Shown here: positions 11,965-22,623 of the stretch, one piece after another | How positions within the stretch are numbered: the stretch's first letter is position 1 | How the letters are laid out: every line of letters starts with the position of its first letter | Source of the DNA: Margaritifera margaritifera | Lineage: Eukaryota; Mollusca; Bivalvia; Unionida; Margaritiferidae | Length of the DNA: 64,000 bases | Assembly (NCBI GenBank): GCA_029931535.1 | Contig: JAQPZY010001471.1 | Span: 1,478,501 to 1,542,500 of the forward strand | Reading direction: 5' to 3' | Position numbers and translations under genes: made by a program | Notes under the pieces: generated by a model | Told to the model about the DNA's origin: nothing | Seen by the model: only the letters and a program-made list of their open reading frames with translations | The model's database searches: none

Positions 11965-12250
11965 CAGTGGTGGCGCGAGGGTTCGAGTCGCCCGGGGGCA
12001 ATGCTATTTAGTGGCGCCCCTATTTTGCTATAGAGAACAATTTTCAGGTCAGTTTCCAACCTACCTCCCTCCCCGCCTTTCTAAATATACGTTTTGTGAA
12101 GAATTGCCCCCTTTAGACCAAAGTGAAATACTATGAAAATTTCAGCTGCAAAAAAAAAAAAAAAAAAAAAAAATCACGACGGCGCCCCTTCGTCAGGTGC
12201 TAGGGGCATTTGCCCCCTCTCAATCCCCCAACCCCCTCGCGCCGCAACTG
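11965..12250. mobile_element. hAT-type foldback MITE, older copy
   Basis: The ends CAGTGGTGGCGCGAGGG and CCCTCGCGCCGCAACTG are inverted repeats and match those of the 3682 element. An A run is inside. The flanking 8-mers do not match, so the target duplication has decayed or the boundary is off by some bases. Confidence 0.7.
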
Positions 12251-12341
12251 TGCACAATATATGTTTATGCACTGTACAACTACATGTAAGTTGAACATGA
12301 AAATCAGAGTTGGATATAAGTGTAATGATGCCGATTATTTA

Positions 12342-12735
12342 TGGGAAGTGGGTGGACGAGAATCGAGAAAAAAAAAATGGTAAAGTCTAGTCTGACTGGT
12401 TTGCTTTTTAATACTTGTAGCTGTTGTTATTCTTAGAAGAAATCGGAGTCCTCAGTTACCTTTAAATCATATCTATTTATTTTTGGAAAATTCTTCAGTA
12501 TTTTATGTGAATTTTTATATCTAGGTGAGAATTTATTAAATGATAATTCTAGTTCTTTACCCGGGTCTAAGTCTAGCGGAGTTATATCTCTTTATTGCAT
12601 TTGAGGTTCTAGTGTTTTCGAGGTCTCATTATGTCGGTGAAGGATTAGACTCTTAGATGGTATATGAAGTGTCTTCCAAACTTGGGCAGAGAATATATTT
12701 AATTAACAAAACGTTAACATTCAGGTCAATGGAAA
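12342..12735. repeat. Segmental duplication A, copy 2
   Basis: Diverged partner of 10683-11105, in direct orientation about 1.65 kb away. The order of conserved words is preserved, with many substitutions and small indels. Confidence 0.6.
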
Positions 12736-12739
12736 AACA

Positions 12740-13389
12740 ATTAGTGCCGTGATACAAAGTTATCTTGAAGCTTTCAGTGTGGTTCTAATTTGCATTGCGG
12801 TCTTCAGCATTTGACTGAGTTCTCCGTTATTTCCCGGCGAATTTTTCCTTTTAACTCTGTATCACGTTTTCTAAATATTTTCGAGGTGGAATTGTGGTAG
12901 GAAAATCCCGAGTTGTTTCTATTGTTCACTTCAGTGAGAAGCTTGTGATATGAAAATTAATACCACAGCACTGACGTTAAGGCGGCGATGGGTCTCTTGC
13001 TGAACTACAGTAAAATCTCCAAGTTAAGACAAGTATCTGGATTGGGAAAAAGTGATCATATTTGGAAGATGGTCTCATTTCTGATGATAGCATTGCTTTT
13101 ATATTTAGTAAATATGACTGTGTAACTGTTGTTGATACTGGAAATTGGTAGCAGCATGACAGGTTTTACCGTATTTTGCTAAGCAGAATAACGGCTTGTA
13201 TTTCATACCTGTTAGTTATCTAATAGAATTTATCGAGTAACTTCTACATCAGGCAGTGTTTAAGTCGATAATAAGTACAAGTGTCATAAAGGAAGTATAC
13301 TACTTATCTATAGCGCATGACTCTTCAAACTTGTCATAACATATATTTGGCATGTACAACCGGCACATACAACTTTCTTTTGGTGTACC
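12740..13389. other. Intergenic, nothing recognised
   Basis: AT-rich sequence without supported genes or repeats. Confidence 0.45.
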
Positions 13390-13700
13390 GAAAGGGTCAA
13401 CACTACAGGTACCGTTGCAACGATATCCAAATATCGTCGCAACGCTGTCCACTTATCGTTAAAGCGCTAGATTTTCTTGATGCAACGGTAGTTTTTGCTG
13501 CTGCAACAATACAATTTACCGTTGCAATGGTATTTTTTTAACACCGATGTCGTTGCAAGGGCATTTCTATTTGTTGCAGCGGTATCCATGTACAGTTGAA
13601 AAGATATTCACGTACCGTTGCAACGATATTCAAATACTGGCGTGTTGGTATTTATATTGTTGAAACGATTTTGATTTTTTTTACCGTTGCGATGATTAAA
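13390..13700. repeat. Degenerate CCGTTGCAACG repeat cluster
   Basis: Several irregularly spaced copies of ACCGTTGCAACGATAT and variants occur in both orientations (the core GTTGCAAC is itself palindromic). The cluster lies immediately left of the Polinton integrase. No matching cluster was found near the other end, so I cannot call it the Polinton terminal repeat. Confidence 0.5.
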
Positions 13701-13756
13701 GTTACTGTCAGAACAGTGATCTGTTGTGGAACCAAATTAAACAGAATAAAAAGGAA

Positions 13757-14685
13757 GAAAATACGCTGAATTGAAAGAATGGTTAACTGTTATATCTACA
13801 TACAGTTTACACAAGCAAGGCGGAAAACGATTTCCTTACGGAAATGTGTATGTAAGTCGCACGGATCACTAGCGGCAGGCAGACATTGTCGACATGCAAG
13901 CATATGAAAAATACAAAGACGGATGCAAATACATTTTGACGTCTTCTCAAAGTATGCTTGGACTACAAAATTAAAAATAGGAATGGGAGATGACATACAC
14001 GAGAAAGAAGGCCTAAAAAGATACAGTTTGATATGGGAAAAGAGTTATACAACAATACATTTAAGGATTTGTTGGAACAGAAAAACATTAAATGCTTTTA
14101 AAATTACTCAGACAAAAAAAAAGAATATGTAGCGGAAACGATTAAAAGAATTCTAAAGACTAGAAAGTGAAAGTATCTCACTCAAAATGAAACTCGACGT
14201 TTTGCTAAAGTTAATTTATGGATACAATAACACCCATCACACGTCAATAGACATGACGCCGGTTTAAGCGAGTAAGGAAGAAAACAAATCAAAAATATGG
14301 ATTAATCTATTAAGTTATATAAAAACTGATGCATTTGGAACTCCTAGATTCAAAAGTAGTAAAACAGCCATAATTTCGAAATACAAAACAATATTTGCAA
14401 AGGATATCTTCGTAACTTTACCGAGGGAATAATCAAAATCAGGCAAGTAAGTGATCTGGTAGTTAACACATTGGAAGACTTAAAGGGAGGTGAAAGTGAG
14501 GCTATGTTTTACGAACAAGAGTTATCTCTAAACGACAAACAAAATAACATACAAAGTTGAAAAGATTTTAAAGACCATGAGAATGAAAGATAAAAAGTAT
14601 ATTATTTTCAAATGGAAAGGGTATGATGAATAGTTTAACCGTTGGCAACCAGCAGAAAACATTATTCCAAAAAATTAAATAATGA
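13757..14685 (+). pseudogene. Polinton integrase (retroviral-type, chromodomain), broken
   Basis: Readable in pieces across all three frames. An N-terminal strip ends TYSLHKQGGKRFPYGN (about 13795-13845). The core start ADIVDMQAYEKYKDGCKYIL carries the first catalytic Asp. DVFSKYAW follows, then QFDMGKELYNNTFKD with the second Asp, then EYVAETIKRILK with the candidate catalytic Glu. Further on come GYNNTHHTSIDM and EDLKGGESEAMFYEQEL, and a chromodomain (KYIIFKWKGYDE, then NRWQPAENIIP, with a stop between them). The family inserts the linear element into host DNA. At least four frameshifts and several stops separate the blocks, so no functional protein is possible. The identification is strong because the order of motifs is kept. 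Confidence 0.87.
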
Positions 14686-14689
14686 CGTG

Positions 14690-15850
14690 AAAGACACACC
14701 TCTCCACTGGAGACGATGGAGGAAGCACACTACACAGATAGCTATATTAAGTAGCATGGACACTGTTTTTGAAAGATAGCGGTTTTATAGAATCTAACAA
14801 ATGTAAAAAAAAAAAAAAAAAAAAAAAACAACGACAAAAAAAACGGCCATTTGAAAATCAAGGAATTAAAACATGCACGTCATATAAATTTGTATTGATC
14901 TCAAACTAAAAGGAAAACAGAAAGTACATACAGGAACATCACACTTAAACAACAAAATGGTACACATGAAAAACATGATAAGGCCACTAAAATGTAGGTA
15001 ATGTCTTAAAATTGTTTAAAATGACATTACAGATAAAATGAAAAGAGATAAGATACAAAAATATGAAGATAATTCAAACTAAATCTCGATAAAGCAAACA
15101 ATGTTATAGACTACAAGCTGATCTACGAGATTTTAAATAAAATAAATGGTAAAAAAAATGTGTTTTTTAGCACGAACAATTTTAATTCGTTGATTAACCT
15201 TGAATCACAAAGAATTACCACAGTATTAACGAAAAACAGTTGATATGGGAAGCAGTTTTTCACATTCTGGATGAAATCAGTACACCATTCATTGTGTGTT
15301 TATATATAGATTTTGAATATTCAATTTTCAGAGACTAAAGAAACAACGATAGTTGTAAAATATTAGAAATGCAACAGAAAAAAATTCTATAGACAACGGA
15401 AACAAAAGGAAATACAAAATACCAGAGACGCAAAGATTGTGTAAAAGAAACGAGATTAATCTGGTATTAGAACAGTGAAAATGAATAGATTGCAGAGAAA
15501 ACTCAAAAGATAACTACATGTGAATGTGGAAAAAACATTAATTAGAGGGTCAATGTATTATGAAAGATGAAGAATTCCATATATGATGTATGGGTAATAA
15601 TTGTTCAACACACTAATTTGTTAGTTAGCAAAGCTAAAACTTTATCGTAGATAAATGGATTCCAGACTTAAATAGCTAACAAGTATAAACTTTACCCTTG
15701 CCTTGCAACACAGTTTAATGCATTAAACTGGTTATTTTGCCTTAACACAGGCAATATATTTAATAAATATAAGGAGATAAAAATTTACTATATTGAAACT
15801 CAGTTTTTGCACAACAACATTTAAACACTTTTGATAACTACACTTTAAAA
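14690..15850 (+). other. Polinton interior, unrecognised
   Basis: A-rich DNA with an (A)n run near 14805 and only short broken frames. A gene should have stood between the integrase and the next recognised family, but I cannot identify one. Confidence 0.5.
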
Positions 15851-16142
15851 TTTGAAAGTGATGTTTCTATGAAAAGAGACCGATCACAGAAGTACATGAA
15901 TTTTTGTCAGAATCAGCTTAACAGTGCTATGTGGATGGCTACATCGGGCAGTGGTAGTTCCTTAACATATTGGATAAACAAAACACACCAGAACTAGTCA
16001 ATTCAGTATATACAAACCGAATATATAATACCTATACCTGACGATGATGTATTCAAATCAAATAACAATAACATAGATATGAAACAATTTTATTTCATCT
16101 GCAACAAATTTAGAATTCTACACAATATGACTGGAGATACAT
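15851..16142 (+). pseudogene. Polinton conserved ORF, left half, split by retrotransposon
   Basis: Broken frames give NFCQNQLNSAMWMATSGSGS, then TPELVNSVYTNRIYN, then PIPDDDVFKSNNNNIDM. I recall a protein with this CQNQL...TSGSGSS signature recurring beside Polinton genes in invertebrates; its role is not known to me. The remnant ends exactly at the LTR array (TSD ACAT at 16139-16142), and the same family appears to resume at 26550. A frameshift and a stop precede the insertion, though these could have arisen before or after it. Confidence 0.6.
16139..16142. repeat. Target-site duplication ACAT, left
   Basis: Matches ACAT at 26550-26553 directly outside the far LTR. A 4-bp duplication is usual for Ty3/gypsy integrases. 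Confidence 0.8.
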
Positions 16143-16221
16143 TGTTACGACTCTATGGTCTAAGAAAAATGTAACAGAAAGAAAGTGAAACCAACAAATC
16201 AAGTAAAAAATCAACAAGCAA

Positions 16222-16227
16222 TTTATT
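16222..16227 (-). terminator. LTR polyadenylation signal
   Basis: AATAAA on the minus strand, downstream of the TATA box in the transcribed direction. It is also present in copy C (59865-59870). Confidence 0.5.
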
Positions 16228-16622
16228 ACTAGATAATTAAAAGGAAAAATCAAAAAGTCACTTACAGTAATGTGTTTATGTATCCTAATAATCCAATAAG
16301 AATGATTGTTCTAATCACAAGTCCTAAATATAGAATGTGTCCTTGAATGTTATTATGTGCCAATGGTCTCCAAAGTCCTGATGTACTAGAAATCTTGATG
16401 TGCTGAAGTCAAAATGAAGTAATCCAAAATCTCTGAATAAGTTCACATAAATTCCAAAATTGTCAATCAAAATCCAAAATCCAAAAGTTTATCAGCACTG
16501 TTATAATCCAATGAATATTTAAAATAATTCCTCTCTTAGAATTTGGAATGAATTTTCACAACTGTAGTAGCTCTTTACAAGACTGATGGTAATGTCGAAC
16601 TGAAAAAATGTCTACCAAACAT

Positions 16623-16686
16623 GATATATATAAAGATTGGTCACATGACAGAATGTGCTAGATTGGTCACATGACAGAATGTTCTA
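16623..16686 (-). promoter_or_regulatory. LTR promoter: TATA box with duplicated E-box/CCAAT module
   Basis: On the minus strand two 26-bp direct repeats (16686-16661 and 16660-16635) each carry GTCATGTGACCAATC, an E-box (CATGTG) followed by a CCAAT box. A TATA-like CTTTATATATAT lies directly downstream. This is the expected layout of a pol II core promoter in an LTR. Copy C has the module only once. Confidence 0.65.
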
Positions 16687-16902
16687 GAATGTGTGTCATC
16701 CTAATGGAATTTTAACTGTAAACAAAAATTCAACCTTGACCTTCAAATTGAGAAAACATATTGATCAAAACAACCTAATTCAAGGACACTAGTTATACAT
16801 GTTTTTCCTAACAAACATAAAGATTGAAGCAAATATTAAAGTGAAGAAACATTTATAATTTCCTAAAATATATATAATATTATATAAATATCATACATAA
16901 CA

Positions 16903-16911
16903 CCTCCCCTC
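16903..16911 (-). other. Polypurine tract, copy A
   Basis: GAGGGGAGG on the minus strand abuts the 3' LTR. It is the expected primer for plus-strand synthesis. Confidence 0.75.
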
Positions 16912-17040
16912 ATAAAGAAAAAGAAAGATTTATATAATAAAGCTTTCTTTTGAATATACATCTAATACTATAATAACCAAATTTACATAAGAACATGTTT
17001 TATGATACTGGACTTAATTACATCAAGCAATATTACATTT

Positions 17041-17349
17041 CTAGGGACGTGAGAGTGCATCTGCAATCACATTGTCTTTTCCCCTGATGTGTTTGATGTC
17101 AATATTATATTCTTGCAATATCAAACTCCATCTCAACAATCTCCGATTTTTATCTTTCATTTTGTTGATGAAAGTAAGGGGATTGTGATCACTGTACACA
17201 ATAATTGGAGAAAGAGCTGAGGTAACATACACTTCAAAATGCTGTAAAGCCAATATCAAAGCCAAACATTCCTTCTCAATTGTGGAATAATTTTTCTGGT
17301 GCTTGTTTAGTTTTTTTAGAAAAATAACACACAGGGTGATCCACACCAC
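17041..17349 (-). pseudogene. RNase H domain, copy A (3' part of pol)
   Basis: The genuine frame is entered at about residue 11 (KKLNKHQKNYSTIEKE). It contains the acidic Glu (STIEKECLAL), the YSDHNPL Asp (residue 54) and a final VIADALSRP with another Asp, typical of Ty3/gypsy RNase H, which removes the RNA template. The frame is cut off from the preceding piece by one extra A in an A run (about 17315). The stop after ALSRP appears natural; the chain ends here, with no integrase downstream, because integrase lies upstream in this element. Confidence 0.9.
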
Positions 17350-17800
17350 TTTTGTCTTCCTGAATCAATACTCCACCAACTCCTACATCACTTGCATCAA
17401 CAGATAATTTAAATGATTGGCTAAAATTTGGTGCAGAAAGAACTGGTGCATTCTTAAGCATGGCCTTTAACTTGTCAAAAGATTCCTGACACTTGTCAGA
17501 CCAATGAAATTTGGTTTTCTTACTCAATAAACTTGTCAAAGGTTCAGCAATTTTGGAAAAATTGGAACAAAATTTCCGATAATATCCAGCCATACCTAGA
17601 AATCGCATCAGTTGCTTTTTACAAATTGGAACTTGAAATTCAGAGATAGCTTTGACCTTAGCTTCTATAGGTTTAACTTGACCTTGTCCCACAATATGTC
17701 CTAAAAATGTGACACAAGCATGGCAAAACTCACTTTTGCTCAAATTAATTGTCAGATTCGCATCACTGAGTCGATCGAAGAATTTTCGAATGGTTTCCAA
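17276..17800 (-). pseudogene. RT thumb/connection and start of RNase H, copy A
   Basis: 174 codons. FLGHIVGQG and RFLGMAGYYRKF (about residues 33-77) are the typical end of a Ty3/gypsy RT. KLSVDASDVGVGGVL (131-144) opens RNase H with its first catalytic Asp (135). The preceding palm frame is joined by a one-base loss near 17810 (the array reads AACAAACCTGG where copy C reads AACAACACCTGG). The following RNase H part is lost by a one-base gain. The listed ATG is internal to pol, not a real start. Confidence 0.9.
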
Positions 17801-20436
17801 ATGATCTTCCCAGGTTTGTTGTAGATAATGACGTCATCGATATAAGCGTCACAATTATCAAGACCAAATGTTATCATGTTCATCAGACGTTGAAACGTTG
17901 CAGGCGAATTTTTCATTCCAATTTTATCAATGCAATCGTCCATTCTTGGGATTGGAAATGAATCAGTTTTGGTGACACTGTTGACTTTTCTATAGTCAGT
18001 ACACATACGGAATGTATTATCTGGCTTGGGAACAAGAATACATGGTGAACTCCAGTTACTTTTACTTGGTTCTATGAAATCATTCTCCAGTAGATACTGA
18101 ATTTCTTTCTTCAGATAGTTCTGTTTGAGAGGATTCATCCTATAAGGATGCTGTTTCACAGGCGCAGAATCTACAATGTCAACGTCATGATAAATTTTAC
18201 TTGTTCGTGTTGGAACATCAGGAAACAAGTGCTCATAGTCATGTAATAGCTGTTTTAGTTCATTTCCTTCCTGTTGTTGTAGATGTGAAAGTTTCTGGTC
18301 TAGGTTGTTCAATATTTCTGAATTCCGAAGATTGGTTATACCAGAGTCACTATAGTCTGATCGTACTCCATCGTTGATATCTTCACTGTGTGGGACAGGT
18401 ACAACTAAATTAACTGAATAATTAGCTGAGCTATCTCTGTCAAAATATTCCTTTAACATATTTATATGACAAAGTTGTTTCTGTTTCCGTCTCCCAGGAG
18501 TGTTAATGATATAATTTAAGTCATTTACTTTCTTTTCAACGGTATAAGGACCAAAAAATTTAGCCTGAATAGGATTCTGAGGTATGGGAAAGAGAGCCAG
18601 AACTTTGTCACCAGGTTTAAAACTCCTTTCCTGTGAATTTCTGTCATACCTTAATTTCATATTTGACTGAGTAGTGTGAAGATTAGTTCTTGCTACTTCA
18701 CAGGCCTTTGACAACTTGTATTTGAAATCAGAAACATAATCAAGAAGATTAATCTTTGAGTCTTCAATTGAAAGAAGTTTCTCTTTCAATAATTTCAATG
18801 GTCCACGGACAGTATGACCAAAAACTAGTTCAAAGGGACTAAAACCCAACGACTCTTGAACTGATTCCCTAACAGCAAACAACAACAAATGAACACCCTC
18901 ATCCCAATCCTTTTCTGTATCAAAGCAATATGATCGAATCATATTCTTCAAAGTTTGATGAAATCTTTCCAAAGCACCTTGACTTTCAGGGTGATAGGCA
19001 GAAGATTTAAACTGTTGGATGCCTAATTCATGCATAACTTGTTGGAAAATTCCAGACATAAAATTTGACCCTTGATCTGACTGGACAGATTTGGGAAGGC
19101 CAACAAGTGTAAAAAACTTCACCAAAGCTTTCACAATAGTTTTAGTTTTTATATTTCTCAGAGGAATTGCCTCTGGAAATCTTGTAGATGTACACATGAT
19201 GGTCAACAAGTATTGGTTGCCTGACTTGGTTTTAGGTAAAGGACCAACACAATCTACAATTATTCTACTAAATGGTTCATCAAATGCAGGAATAGGTTGC
19301 AGATGAGCCTTAGGTATCTTCTGATTGGGTTTTCCTACCATTTGACAAGTGTGACAAGATCTGCAGTATTTAGAAACATCACTTTTGAGTTTCGGCCAAT
19401 AAAAATGATTCAAGATCTTGTGATAAGTCTTACGGACTCCTAAATGACCAGCTAAAGGAGTTTCATGGGCTAAATTAAGAATTTCCTGTCGATATGACTT
19501 AGGAACAACAATTTGATAGCTCACTGACCACTCGTCACCAGCGGGTACATCAGGTGGTCTCCATTTCCTCATAAGGACCCCATTTTTCACAAAGTAACAC
19601 ACTGGAACTTGTGTGGCTTCAGTTTCACTAATAGCCCTCTGAAACAAACAAGATATCTCGGGATCTTGCTCCTGTTCAACGACAAGGGATTGTCGTTTGT
19701 CATCCTGATTAGAACAAAGAGAATGAGTTGCCAAAAGAGGATCACTGTGATCAATACCATTTGATTGATCAATACCTGAGGAAAAAGTGACCTCATCAAA
19801 AAACTGACCAATACATGTGTCAGCTAAAGGAATAATATCCTGATCAACATCAATCTCAAGAGCTCTTTTTGCCATAGCTCTAGTAACTGCACAAGCAGGG
19901 TACAAATCAGGGATTTCAGTTTCGACAGGATCAACTTTCTGATCCAAACAAGGCTTGTCAGTTACAAGTGGATTAACCACAACCTTATCTCCAGCTAGGT
20001 CATTGCCTAGTAATAAATGAACACCCTCTATGGGTAAAGAAGTCACTGCCCCAACAGTCACAGGTCCAGAAACTAAGTCTGATGCCAAATTTACACAATG
20101 AAGAGGAACATTTACAAAGCCGCACTCAACTCCCTGAACAAGAACACTTTCACTTGAAGAAGACTCCTCAGACAAAGGCAAAGTACCTGATAATAAAAGA
20201 CTCTGAGAAGCTCCAGTGTCCCTTAATATTTTAATTGGGATAGGTTTGGCAGAATCACCAATAAGTGATATAGAACCTTCTGACATGAATGGTTCATAAG
20301 CCTCCAAAATAGAATCAGACTGGGGTTTGTTTGACCCAACAAATGTATTGCTTTCAATACAAGACCGTGACCTTGACCTCATAGAAATAAGAGCATTTGG
20401 AAAAGCTCTGTCTTTTCTCTGTTGCTTATTTTTCAA
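17752..20436 (-). pseudogene. Protease-integrase-RT polyprotein segment, copy A (RT deleted)
   Basis: 894 codons. Aspartic protease: LRDTGASQSLLL at residues 71-82 (active Asp 73). Integrase: an HHCC finger (H324, H331, C361, C364) and a D395-D454-E490 triad with the canonical 35-residue spacing, then a GPY module near 629. RT begins near 750 (SSPCILVPKPDNTFRMCTDY) and retains the YIDD box (865-868). Between G840 and M841, 44 residues present in copy C (its 177-220) are missing, removing the FDLLKGFWQIP block and its catalytic Asp. The RT is therefore inactive whatever the later frameshifts. Integrase before RT marks the Gmr1-like lineage. Confidence 0.93.
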
Positions 20437-20804
20437 CTTGAAGCAATCAGAAATAACGTGCCCTTTCTTTTTACAATAAGTGCACGTAGGAAGAGATAAG
20501 TCTTATCAGATGTTTGATTCCTAACAGTTGTGCTGTTGTGAAATTTGGAATTACTCGAATGAGATTGAAATGGTTTTTTACCAGAAAACTGCTGAGAGGA
20601 CGATTTATTACCAAATGAAATTTTGTGAGTCAAGGAATAATCATCAGCCATACGAGCAGCATTTTCCAAAGTTTCCACATTCTGCTCGTCAAGATAGGTT
20701 TTAACATCACTATGGATGCGCCTCTTGAACTCTTCAATTGACTTTCTCATGCACTCTATCCCCTCCCGCAGAGGTTTTATGAAATTCTGAACATTAGATG
20801 CCAT
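20433..20804 (-). pseudogene. gag, copy A, short and frameshifted
   Basis: Starts MASNVQNFIKPLREGIECM at 20804, about 140 bp inside the LTR. The conserved RRIHSDVKTYLDEQ...NAARMADDYSLTH region follows within 60 residues. A 13-bp deletion relative to copy C, just before the CCHC knuckle (CTYCKKKGHVISDC in copy C), shifts the frame, so the nucleic-acid-binding finger is read out of frame and the protein ends at 123 residues. Even without the shift, this gag is short for Ty3/gypsy (about 120 residues before the knuckle), suggesting an internal loss of capsid sequence. Confidence 0.8.
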
Positions 20805-20942
20805 TGTAAATGCTTGTTGGTTTCACACAAAACAAATTTCTTTATTAAAAATCTTTGCCAAAGACAAAAAAAATTCAGAGACAAAATCAATATGAATTTC
20901 AAAGATAAATTTAATATTTCTAATATGCTTTAAAGAAATTTA

Positions 20943-20960
20943 ATCCCGGACGAGCCCCCA
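20943..20960 (-). other. Primer binding site (tRNA-Pro type), copy A
   Basis: On the minus strand TGGGGGCTCGTCCGGGAT lies five bases inside the LTR. It is the 18-nt sequence known as the tRNA-Pro primer site of murine leukaemia virus, so a tRNA-Pro primer is the natural inference. Confidence 0.85.
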
Positions 20961-20965
20961 ATTTC

Positions 20966-21725
20966 TGTTACGACTCTATGGTCTAAGAAAAATGTAACAG
21001 AAAGAAAGTGAAACCAACAAATCAAGTAAAAAATCAACAAGCAATTTATTACTAGATAATTAAAAGGAAAAATCAAAAAGTCACTTACAGTAATGTGTTT
21101 ATGTATCCTAATAATCCAATAAGAATGATTGTTCTAATCACAAGTCCTAAATATAGAATGTGTCCTTGAATGTTATTATGTGCCAATGGTCTCCAAAGTC
21201 CTGATGTACTAGAAATCTTGATGTGCTGAAGTCAAAATGAAGTAATCCAAAATCTCTGAATAAGTTCACATAAATTCCAAAATTGTCAATCAAAATCCAA
21301 AATCCAAAAGTTTATCAGCACTGTTATAATCCAATGAATATTTAAAATAATTCCTCTCTTAGAATTTGGAATGAATTTTCACAACTGTAGTAGCTCTTTA
21401 CAAGACTGATGGTAATGTCGAACTGAAAAAATGTCTACCAAACATGATATATATAAAGATTGGTCACATGACAGAATGTGCTAGATTGGTCACATGACAG
21501 AATGTTCTAGAATGTGTGTCATCCTAATGGAATTTTAACTGTAAACAAAAATTCAACCTTGACCTTCAAATTGAGAAAACATATTGATCAAAACAACCTA
21601 ATTCAAGGACACTAGTTATACATGTTTTTCCTAACAAACATAAAGATTGAAGCAAATATTAAAGTGAAGAAACATTTATAATTTCCTAAAATATATATAA
21701 TATTATATAAATATCATACATAACA
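20966..21725 (-). repeat. LTR 2 (shared middle LTR)
   Basis: 760 bp, serving as 5' LTR for copy A and 3' LTR for copy B. By eye it is identical to LTR 1, including the doubled E-box/CCAAT module (21458-21509) and TATA box. Confidence 0.95.
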
Positions 21726-21734
21726 CCTCCCCTC
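21726..21734 (-). other. Polypurine tract, copy B
   Basis: Same GAGGGGAGG as in copy A, next to LTR 2. Confidence 0.7.
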
Positions 21735-21863
21735 ATAAAGAAAAAGAAAGATTTATATAATAAAGCTTTCTTTTGAATATACATCTAATACTATAATAAC
21801 CAAATTTACATAAGAACATGTTTTATGATACTGGACTTAATTACATCAAGCAATATTACATTT

Positions 21864-22172
21864 CTAGGGACGTGAGAGTGCATCTGCAATCACATTGTCT
21901 TTTCCCCTGATGTGTTTGATGTCAATATTATATTCTTGCAATATCAAACTCCATCTCAACAATCTCCGATTTTTATCTTTCATTTTGTTGATGAAAGTAA
22001 GGGGATTGTGATCACTGTACACAATAATTGGAGAAAGAGCTGAGGTAACATACACTTCAAAATGCTGTAAAGCCAATATCAAAGCCAAACATTCCTTCTC
22101 AATTGTGGAATAATTTTTCTGGTGCTTGTTTAGTTTTTTTAGAAAAATAACACACAGGGTGATCCACACCAC
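21864..22172 (-). pseudogene. RNase H domain, copy B
   Basis: The translation is identical to the copy A segment at 17041-17349, with the same acidic residues, the same ALSRP end and the same upstream one-base gain that separates it from the rest of pol. Confidence 0.9.
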
Positions 22173-22623
22173 TTTTGTCTTCCTGAATCAATACTCCACC
22201 AACTCCTACATCACTTGCATCAACAGATAATTTAAATGATTGGCTAAAATTTGGTGCAGAAAGAACTGGTGCATTCTTAAGCATGGCCTTTAACTTGTCA
22301 AAAGATTCCTGACACTTGTCAGACCAATGAAATTTGGTTTTCTTACTCAATAAACTTGTCAAAGGTTCAGCAATTTTGGAAAAATTGGAACAAAATTTCC
22401 GATAATATCCAGCCATACCTAGAAATCGCATCAGTTGCTTTTTACAAATTGGAACTTGAAATTCAGAGATAGCTTTGACCTTAGCTTCTATAGGTTTAAC
22501 TTGACCTTGTCCCACAATATGTCCTAAAAATGTGACACAAGCATGGCAAAACTCACTTTTGCTCAAATTAATTGTCAGATTCGCATCACTGAGTCGATCG
22601 AAGAATTTTCGAATGGTTTCCAA
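22099..22623 (-). pseudogene. RT thumb and RNase H start, copy B
   Basis: 174 residues identical to 17276-17800, with both flanking frameshifts shared. This shows the lesions predate the duplication. Confidence 0.9.

Larger units (their letters stand above)
16143..16902 (-). repeat. LTR 1 (3' LTR of the array)
   Basis: 760 bp bounded by TGTTA...TAACA. By eye it is identical to the middle LTR at 20966-21725. On the minus strand it contains the duplicated CCAAT/E-box block and TATA box (16623-16686) and an AATAAA polyadenylation signal (16227-16222). Confidence 0.95.

Noticed and set aside
19091..19306. 71-codon ORF on the plus strand, repeated at 23914 and 56660 on the opposite strand of each copy
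   Set aside because: It is exactly antisense to the integrase core. It recurs because the retroelement recurs, and there is no evidence of translation.
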